From: Deltaproteobacteria bacterium
GTDB lineage: Bacteria; Desulfobacterota; Binatia; DP-6
Direction of reading: 5' to 3'
Assembly (NCBI GenBank): GCA_005879245.1
Contig: VBLA01000248.1
Span: forward strand, 1-12,245
DNA length: 12,245 bases
Part shown: piece by piece, positions 7,618 through 12,245 of the stretch
Numbering within the stretch: the stretch's first letter is position 1
Layout: every line of letters starts with the position of its first letter
Made by a program: the position numbers and the translations under genes
The notes under the pieces: model-generated
Told to the model about the DNA's origin: nothing
The model's input: only the letters and a program-made list of their open reading frames with translations
Databases searched by the model: none

Positions 7618-8642
7618 GCGGTCCGCAGGCGCGCGCGCTCCACGTCGAGGGAGAACGAGCGTAGATCACGGTGACGGTTGTAGATCCCGACGCGCCGGAG
7701 GCCCCACGGATCGGCGCCCAGCTGGACGCAGCCCGGCAGTGAGGTGGCGGCGGAGCGGAAGCCGGCGCGCCGGACGATCTCCCGCACGGTGTCGTTCATG
7801 TGGGCCGCGCCGCGACCGTTCGGATAGGAGAAGTGCGCCACCGGCCGACCGAGCTGGTCGGCGATCATGTCGCGCGACTGGCACACCTCGCGGGTCGCCT
7901 CCTCGACGTCGGTCTTGGGGAGGTTCGGATGGGAGACCGTGTGGGCGCCGATCGTCATGCCGTTGGCGCTCATCTCCCGGAGCTCGTCCCAGGTCATCAT
8001 GATGCCGTCGAGCAGGGAAAAGTCGCTCACGCCGAAGGCCGCGGCGAGCTCCTCGACCAGCTCGCAGCGCCGGCTGCTCGGCACGTGCTTCAGGGCGACG
8101 ATCAGCGTCGTGAAGATCGCCTGCCGCTCGGCCGGCTGCTGCACCGCGACTTCACCGCCGAGACCGCCCGGTAGAATGACCCGCTCCCGGGTCGTCGTCC
8201 GCACCATGTAGCGGAGCTTGGCGGTCCAGAGCGGCGGCCCGCCGTCGAGGGCACCGGTCGTGACGTAGAACGTCGCGGGCAGTCCCTCGGCGCGGAGCAG
8301 GCGGTAGGCCCGCGTGTAGTTGTCGCGGTAGCCGTCGTCGAAGGTGATCGCCGCGGCCCGACGCGGCAGGGCCCGGCCGGCGTGAATCCGCTCGACCAGC
8401 TCGTCGAGCGGCACGACGGTGTAGTGACGCTTCACGTAGCGGAGCTGGCTCTCGAAGGCCGCCGCGGTGACCATCAGGCCGGAGTCGAGGTAGCCGAGCG
8501 TGGCTGCCTCGTCGTCGGTCACCGAGTGGTAGCGGAGGATGGCCCCCCGGCGGCCCCGGAGCCGACGGGCGAACCCGGCCAGGCCGGCGTGATGCCAGAC
8601 GTGCTTGAAGGCGTGGACGGCAGAGCGACGAGGGGATCGCAT
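7614..8642 (-). CDS. Polysaccharide deacetylase (NodB/CE4 family)
   Basis: From ATG 8642 this is a 342-residue protein. It has the CE4/NodB motifs: ITFDDGYRDNY (99-109), with the catalytic and metal-binding Asp pair 102-103; LPATFYVTTG; and IGAHTVSHPNL (231-241), with the metal-binding His234 and His238. FSYPNGR and a C-terminal GIYNR follow. YHSV near the N-terminus (38-41) is common in this subgroup. A roughly 90-residue insert between motifs 1 and 2 (about 135-225) holds the segment GPPLWTAKLRYM, usual in EPS-cluster deacetylases. It likely removes N- or O-acetyl groups from a glycan. No signal peptide is evident, only a basic N-terminus. The frame is open further upstream to 8804, but that part overlaps the chain-length gene; 8642 is the only usable start after that gene's stop. 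Its Shine-Dalgarno is weak. Confidence 0.9.
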   Translation of the reverse strand: MRSPRRSAVHAFKHVWHHAGLAGFARRLRGRRGAILRYHSVTDDEAATLGYLDSGLMVTAAAFESQLRYVKRHYTVVPLDELVERIHAGRALPRRAAAITFDDGYRDNYTRAYRLLRAEGLPATFYVTTGALDGGPPLWTAKLRYMVRTTTRERVILPGGLGGEVAVQQPAERQAIFTTLIVALKHVPSSRRCELVEELAAAFGVSDFSLLDGIMMTWDELREMSANGMTIGAHTVSHPNLPKTDVEEATREVCQSRDMIADQLGRPVAHFSYPNGRGAAHMNDTVREIVRRAGFRSAATSLPGCVQLGADPWGLRRVGIYNRHRDLRSFSLDVERARLRTA

Positions 8643-8676
8643 GCTTGGATGGAGTACGCTTAGGAAGAGGAGTCGT

Positions 8677-10027
8677 TCAGTCGAGCTGCGGGATGACGCC
8701 GAGGACCGGCAGGTCGAGGCGCATCTCACCGTCGCGCCGCGCGTGAATGGTCGGATAGACCGTCTCCATGCCGAAGGCACTGGCGCCGCCGACCACGAAG
8801 GCACCGACGATTCCGAGGAGAAGCATGAGCACGCGTCCGCGTGGGACCGGCAAGTCAGGGGCGGTCGCCCAGTTGACGGCCTGCACGTTGGTCAGGCCCG
8901 CCACGTCCAATGCGCCTGCCGTGCGTGCCTGCTCGAGCTGGCTCAACGACAGATCATAGCGGGCCTTTTTCGCATCGCGAACCGACTTCAGGCGATCGTA
9001 CTTGTAGCCGAGTCGGTTGAGTTCCTGCAGGCGATCTGTCGCAAGCTCGACGTTGTGCTGCAGCTCCTCACGCGCGGCACGGAGCCCCTCCGCGGTGGCC
9101 TGCTCTCGCAACCCGGCTTCCATGATCTGCTGATAGACGAGGTTCGTTTCGAGCCGCTCGCTGTTGGGCGTCTTCCGTGCTGCCTCGCTCTCCGCCTCGA
9201 GCAGCCCGCGCGCCAGGTCCAACTGCTCGACGCTGTTCTTCACGCGCTGATCCTCGTCCGTGTACAGCTGGCGCAAGCCGTTGAGGTCGAGCTCGAGCGA
9301 GACGACCTTGGTGTTGACCGCGGCCAGCTTGGGATCCTCGCCGAACGTGTAGAGCGTCAGCTGCGGGGGCAGGTCCTTCAAGCGCGCCATGAGCGCGACC
9401 GCTTCGGCCTCGGCGTCCCGGACCTTGTTGGAATTCAGATCGAGGTCGGTGAGGGCTTGCGTGTGCGCGCGAGCAAGCTGTAGCTTTTGCTCGTCCAGCG
9501 AGAAGATGTTGGCTTTCTCCTGGAAATGCGAGAGGTTCTCGTCGGCCCTTCGCAGCTTGCAGGTAGCGCTTGGCGATGGTGTTCACGAGGTCCGCCGCGA
9601 GCTGTGCCGGGTAGGCGCGGTAGGCGACGTCGATCAACGGCGTACTCGGGATGGGCGTCACCTCGAGGCCGGTTGTCAATTTCTGCGTCCACCAATCCTT
9701 GGCCGACTGGCCTGATTCGCCCGCCGGGAATCCCGCCTTGACAATCGACTCGGCTGAGCTTTGGATGAAGTCATCGCTCTTGATGTTGTTGACCGCAGCG
9801 TTGATCAGCGTCAGATCGACCAACGGCAAGTTGCGAGGCTCGTCCCTCGACGAGATCTGCGGGTACGCGCGTGCCTGGGTTACCGACAGGCGCACATAGG
9901 CGCGGAAGACAAGCGGACGGAGAAATGCCATCAGCGCCACGGGGGCGATGACGACGAGCAAGGCGACGCCGATGACCGCCTTCCGCTTGAAGAGAATGTG
10001 AAGAATGTCGTAGAGGATGCCGTTCAT
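8677..10027 (-). pseudogene. GumC/Wzz-like chain-length (polysaccharide co-polymerase) protein, frame broken near 9546
   Basis: The ATG at 10027 has an excellent Shine-Dalgarno (GGAGGT, 6 nt spacer). An N-terminal membrane helix (VIGVALLVVIAPVALMAF) is followed by a periplasmic Wzz-type domain ending at AADLVNTIAKRYLQAAK. That frame then degenerates. The next frame resumes with KLRRADENLSHFQEKANIF, a long coiled-coil region with NSERLETNLVYQQ, then PRGRVLMLLLGIVGAFVVGGASAF (second membrane helix) and LPVLGVIPQLD at the C-terminus. The break lies in AAGGGCC, minus strand around 9551-9544. Removing one base joins the frames into about 449 residues; relatives usually have a longer stretch here, so a deletion of some 70-75 nt is also possible. 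Such proteins control chain length and form part of the export machinery with a P-loop partner, which is the preceding gene. Real lesion or sequence error is undecided. Confidence 0.85.
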
Positions 10028-10039
10028 CCAATTACCTCC
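10028..10039 (-). promoter_or_regulatory. Strong Shine-Dalgarno of the chain-length gene
   Basis: On the minus strand GGAGGT is followed by AATTGG and the ATG at 10027, a near-perfect ribosome binding site. It falls in the 24-nt gap left if the upstream ATPase gene ends at TAA 10052-10054. This supports the out-of-frame TAA as the original stop, rather than the TAA at 10032-10034 inside this site. Confidence 0.85.
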
Positions 10040-10051
10040 GACCCGGGGGCC

Positions 10052-10700
10052 TTACGCTGCGCCGAGACGGCGTGCGATGAATTCGGGGATGAACCGACGC
10101 TGGCGTGTGACCACAGCGCCCAGAAGACGCGCCCCGCTCACTTCGAGTTCGCGGCGCGCGGCCAGACTGGACTCCAGCGGCGTCGATCACGATGTGCTCG
10201 AACTGCCCGCGTAGGTGTCGCACCACCTCACCCACACGCCGCACATCCGGAAGCGTGCGATCGCTGCCGTCGATCTGGCTCGGCAGCGCGAAGAGGTTGG
10301 GGACCGGCGTCGGGACGATCGCCCGCTCGAGCGTCTCGAGACCGCCGTTGTCGAGCGCCGTCTTCAAGCCGACGTACTCCGTCAACCCCAGCGCGCTGGC
10401 GAGACCGGGCCGCCGGAAGTTCAGCTCCATCAGCAGGCAGCGTCCGTTGGTGGCGAGGCTCGCCCCCAGCATGATCGCCGTGGTCGTCGTTCCGTCGCCG
10501 TGACGGGCCGCGGCGAGCATCAACACCGCGGGTGGCTCCGCATCGCCGTTCCGGCGCACGATGAGGTGCCGTCGGAGATCGTCGTAGGGCGCGCGCGCCC
10601 ACTCCGCGACCTCCGTCACCGTCGCGTACTGTCCCTCGGGGGCGAGCACGGGACGGTGATAGAACCAGGGGGTGCGGAAGATGCCAGCGGCTTGGTCCAT
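10052..10700 (-). pseudogene. CpsD/BY-kinase-like P-loop ATPase, C-terminal region deleted and out of frame
   Basis: The start is ATG 10700 (AAAGAGAAAC upstream); the open frame further upstream lies in the leader and looks non-coding. The protein has the fold markers of the tyrosine-kinase-like partner of Wzz proteins. A degenerate P-loop is at about 62-74 (LAAARHGDGTTTT), with Thr where the Walker A Lys is normal. LLMELNFRRPGL is at 89-100, where relatives have Asp in the Walker A' strand. A Walker B-like strand HIVIDAA has Asp173. Just after Asp173, near 10180, the frame changes: PLESSLAARRELEVSG, ARLLGAVVTRQRRFIPEF and ARRLGAA are read in another frame, ending at TAA 10052-10054. The spacing from Asp173 to LLGAVV is only 64 nt, against about 50 residues in Wzc (from memory), so some 85 nt seem lost. 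The unshifted frame ends at 10032 with meaningless sequence. No tyrosine cluster is present. It probably regulated polymer export. Confidence 0.82.
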
Positions 10701-10760
10701 AGTTTCTCTTTCCGTGGAAGAACTGCGTCCAGACGGTATCGAGGGGGTGGTTTTGCGCGA

Positions 10761-10792
10761 GGCTCCGCCGGCCAGGCTTCCGCCCGTTTCCG
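10761..10792 (-). repeat. Hairpin block 2 (32-bp direct repeat copy)
   Basis: This is the second copy, about 60 nt before the ATPase start codon. On the minus strand the stem is CGGGC-GGAA-GCCTG: one pair has become G-U and the loop is now of GNRA type. On the plus strand the same change gives an A-C mismatch. Pairing is therefore kept only in a minus-strand RNA, the strand of the operon. It matches no riboswitch consensus I can recall. Confidence 0.65.
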
Positions 10793-10913
10793 GCGCTGCG
10801 TTCAACTTCTGAGGGCGGCGGCTTCTAGCTGAGCCGCGCTGCCTGCGTGAAGCCGTGTCGCTCGGTCGTCGCCGTGATGCTCGCCACGAAGGCGGCCGCG
10901 CACCGCGCGTGCC

Positions 10914-10982
10914 GATATGCGCTGACCCGAGTTACGCAGACAAGGCACAAAAAGGGTCTACGCGTCGGGCACACGAAAGTAC
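10914..10982 (-). promoter_or_regulatory. Promoter-like block B, diverged copy of block A
   Basis: Minus strand: GTACTTTCGTG (10982-10972), an 18-nt spacer, TTTTTGTGCCTTG (10953-10941), and CATATC (10919-10914). The proposed -35 is TTGTCT (10943-10938) and the -10 is CATATC, 18 bp apart as in block A. Spacer bases CCC and TAGA are also shared at the same offsets, while the other spacer positions differ. A transcript starting just past the -10 would have a leader of about 200 nt before the ATPase ATG at 10700, including hairpin block 2. This is the better candidate for the main operon promoter. Confidence 0.55.
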
Positions 10983-10993
10983 GGCGGGCGTGG

Positions 10994-11009
10994 ACGGCTT
11001 CGCAGCCGT
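10994..11009 (-). repeat. Perfect inverted repeat, GNRA-type hairpin
   Basis: Minus strand ACGGCT-GCGA-AGCCGT: a perfect 6-bp stem closed by a GCGA tetraloop. It lies between hairpin block 1 and promoter-like block B, directly upstream of the GTACTTTCGTG element. It could be an RNA hairpin at the end of a transcript from block A or an operator. No T-run follows it. Confidence 0.5.
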
Positions 11010-11042
11010 GCGTTCGTACTCGCCGATCCCCCGTCCGGGTGT

Positions 11043-11074
11043 GGCTCCGCCGGCCGGGCTTCGGCCCGTTTTCG
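11043..11074 (-). repeat. Hairpin block 1 (32-bp direct repeat copy)
   Basis: This 32-bp block matches block 2 at 29 of 32 positions. On the minus strand it contains CGGGC-CGAA-GCCCG, a 5-bp stem with a four-base loop, followed by GGCCGGCGGAGCC, identical in both copies. On the plus strand the same DNA reads CGGGC-TTCG-GCCCG followed by TTTTCGTTT, which looks like a terminator with a UUCG loop. No plus-strand gene leads into it. Confidence 0.7.
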
Positions 11075-11271
11075 TTTGCTCTTCGCATGTGGAAACTCTC
11101 GCGCCCTACGCAGGCGTGGTCGCCGGCACGCTGCGCCGGCCGTTCGCCCAGGTCGAGCTCGACGAACACGGACGGACCAGCACCCTTCGAGTCAGCGCGC
11201 GGCAATGCAGAACCGCTATCAGGCTAGGAAGGTTGATGTTCTGTCCGCTCTTCATTCGCATCAAGAGGCGC

Positions 11272-11340
11272 AATATGGACCTAACTTCATGCTGTCCGCA
11301 AGACACAAAAACGATCTAGTCTCAGGGTCCACGAAAGTAC
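11272..11340 (-). promoter_or_regulatory. Promoter-like block A
   Basis: Minus strand: GTACTTTCGTG (11340-11330), an 18-nt spacer, TTTTTGTGTCTTG (11311-11299), then CATATT (11277-11272). Read as a sigma-70 type promoter, TTGCGG (11301-11296) would be the -35 and CATATT the -10, with an 18-bp spacer. The upstream GTACTTTCGTG and the T-rich part would be an activator site or UP element. The match to the -10 and -35 consensus is moderate. The main support is that block B repeats it with identical spacing. Confidence 0.5.
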
Positions 11341-11352
11341 CAGACCCCGTCC

Positions 11353-12245
11353 TCAACCGCACAATTTCTCGGCCAGTTGGCCGCATAGACGACGGAGTCG
11401 GTGCAACGAGTTGACGCACCGCGAGGCGCCCCGCGACCCCAGTTTCTGGCAGGTGAGCGCCCGACCGCGAAGCTGAGCGATCTTCTTCCCCACCGCCTTC
11501 TTGAAGGGTGACACCAGGTCCGTTTCGTTCCCGTAGTGAAAGCCGAGGTCGGCCTGGGCCGAGTCGGGCGTTCCCCCGGTTTCCGTCGAGCTGCGGGTCA
11601 GCCCGAACCAGCGCGCCGTGAAGGGGCTGCCGTCCACCGCCGAGCTCTGCTCGGTCTGCCCCGCCAGGATCTGACGGAGATGGAAGTCGTCGTCGCCATG
11701 GCCGGGGCCGCCGAGCGTCTGGTCGGGCCCCGTCGGGTCGACGAGCAGCGGTGAGCCGCCGAAGTCGAAGGCGGCCTTGTTCGCCTCGGACCCGTACCCG
11801 TCGATGTTGAGGTTCCACTGCCCGACGAAACCCGGGACCGAAAGCTCCTTCACGTTGATGCCGCGGCCGAGGTTCTGCGCGATGACGTTCTGCACCACGG
11901 TGACGCGGCGCGATGCAACGAGACCCTCGACCCGGATACCGTCGAGGGCGTTGCCATAGACGGTGTTCCCGACTGCGACCCCACCCGACGACCCGTCCCC
12001 CTCACCCGCGAAGTCGATTCCGGTACCGCCGTTGGCGTAGATGAGGTTGTTGAAGACGATGACGCCCGGGCTGTCGCGCATCCAGACGCCCCGCCCGTGG
12101 TTGGAGAGGACGATGCAGTTGGCGACCACGCTGTGATCCGAGCCGCTCTTGACCGCGATCCCTTCCTCGTTGGCGTTCATCACCGTGAAGCCGTTGACGA
12201 TCACCCAGGGACGGCTCGAAATGCGAAAGCCGAACTCGAAGCCAC
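11353..12245 (-). CDS. Right-handed parallel beta-helix protein (partial, N-terminus outside the window)
   Basis: The frame is open from the right edge to TGA 11353-11355, giving 296 visible residues. Repeats of the PbH1/NosD type are plain: WVIVNGFTVMNANEEGIAV, VVANCIVLSNHGRGVWMRDS, GVIVFNNLIYANGGTGIDF, VAVGNTVYGNALDGIRVEG and VTVVQNVIAQNLGRGINVK. Each turn has the N-x-(I/V)-x-x-N asparagine ladder and a glycine turn. A cap-like section follows with DDDFHLRQILAGQTEQSSAVDGS and DLGFHYG, common at the end of secreted beta-helix proteins. The last 50 or so residues are a basic tail with four cysteines (TCQ, RCV, LCG, LCG). Beta-helix proteins bind or cut polysaccharides at the cell surface; no catalytic residues can be assigned here. 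It lies upstream of the operon on the same strand, separated by the leader, so it may be its own unit. Confidence 0.87.
   Translation of the reverse strand, partial: GFEFGFRISSRPWVIVNGFTVMNANEEGIAVKSGSDHSVVANCIVLSNHGRGVWMRDSPGVIVFNNLIYANGGTGIDFAGEGDGSSGGVAVGNTVYGNALDGIRVEGLVASRRVTVVQNVIAQNLGRGINVKELSVPGFVGQWNLNIDGYGSEANKAAFDFGGSPLLVDPTGPDQTLGGPGHGDDDFHLRQILAGQTEQSSAVDGSPFTARWFGLTRSSTETGGTPDSAQADLGFHYGNETDLVSPFKKAVGKKIAQLRGRALTCQKLGSRGASRCVNSLHRLRRLCGQLAEKLCG

Larger units (their letters stand above)
10701..11352. other. Leader region of about 650 bp with no convincing gene
   Basis: Between the end of the beta-helix gene and the ATPase start no frame on either strand carries a recognisable domain. 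Several short open frames exist on both strands but lack family-like sequence. The stretch is instead built of repeated non-coding elements, read on the minus strand in this order: promoter-like block A (11340-11272), hairpin block 1 (11074-11043), a perfect inverted repeat (11009-10994), promoter-like block B (10982-10914), and hairpin block 2 (10792-10761). It is the natural place for the control of the polysaccharide operon. Confidence 0.75.

Noticed and set aside
39..7674. Long plus-strand open frames (up to about 495 codons) across most of the left two thirds
   Set aside because: They lie opposite genes with clear domains and motifs and are rich in Arg, Ala, Asp and His without family-like sequence. 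This is typical antisense openness in GC-rich DNA.
9544..9550. Programmed ribosomal frameshift in the chain-length gene
   Set aside because: No X-XXY-YYZ heptamer or clear downstream stimulatory structure, and similar breaks in two other genes point to deletions or errors instead.
11043..11080. Rho-independent terminator on the plus strand (UUCG hairpin followed by TTTTCGTTT)
   Set aside because: Sequence fits, but no plus-strand gene leads into it, the T-run is interrupted, and the second copy keeps pairing only on the minus strand. Kept as a repeat with this note.
10701..11100. c-di-GMP-I (GEMM) riboswitch
   Set aside because: An outline resemblance around the hairpin blocks, but the conserved GGGACGCAAAGCC and the downstream GGUAGCGGGGUUACC-like arm are not present.
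10825..11319. Short open frames on both strands in the leader
   Set aside because: No recognisable domain; they run across repeated promoter and hairpin blocks. The plus-strand stretch with PYAGVVAGTLRRPFAQVELDE looks slightly protein-like but nothing else supports it.
10914..11340. Sigma-54 promoter, as reported for PEP-CTERM regulation
   Set aside because: No TGGCAC-N5-TTGC pattern with the correct GG/GC spacing in either block.

Overview
The window is GC-rich (not counted) bacterial DNA that codes almost entirely on the minus strand. It carries a cell-surface or exopolysaccharide biosynthesis cluster. Long plus-strand reading frames oppose the genes, as expected in GC-rich sequence, and are judged to be shadows. 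The style (XrtA/DUF3473-type deacetylase, GumC-like chain-length protein with a partner P-loop ATPase, radical SAM/SPASM protein, beta-helix protein with a Cys/Arg-rich tail) suggests an uncultured soil or sediment bacterium. A deltaproteobacterial, Binatota-like or Methylomirabilota/Rokubacteria-like source is a guess from protein style only.

Layout in the direction of transcription (right to left). From 12245 to 11353 is the 3' part of a secreted right-handed beta-helix protein whose start lies outside the window. About 650 bp without a convincing gene follow (11352-10701). They hold two diverged copies of a promoter-like block and two copies of a 32-bp hairpin block, alternating. A close-packed run comes next: P-loop ATPase of the CpsD/BY-kinase type (10700-10052), GumC/Wzz-like chain-length protein (10027-8677), NodB-type deacetylase (8642-7614), O-antigen ligase/Wzy-like membrane protein with an extra C-terminal domain (7617-5725), GT4 glycosyltransferase (5721-4549), GT2 membrane glycosyltransferase (about 4543-3371), XrtA-type deacetylase (3374-2593), radical SAM/SPASM protein (2592-1417), and a Gfo/Idh/MocA-epimerase fusion that runs off the left edge (1376-1). 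Overlaps (ATGA, GTGA), a directly abutting stop and start, and short gaps point to one operon.

Working model: the oxidoreductase/epimerase fusion makes or modifies a nucleotide sugar, GT2 and GT4 enzymes build the repeat unit, the O-antigen ligase-like protein polymerises or ligates it, the GumC-like protein and its ATPase partner set chain length and export, and the deacetylases trim acetyl groups. The radical SAM protein probably adds an unusual modification.

Three genes are broken in the sequence as given: the XrtA-type deacetylase, the chain-length protein and the ATPase. In each, two frames carry good family sequence up to a sharp junction. In at least two of them roughly 85-105 nt of expected coding sequence seems missing as well. 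Either this locus is decaying or the assembly has lost short segments. This and the duplicated leader are the most notable features. I saw no tRNA, rRNA, CRISPR array or insertion sequence.
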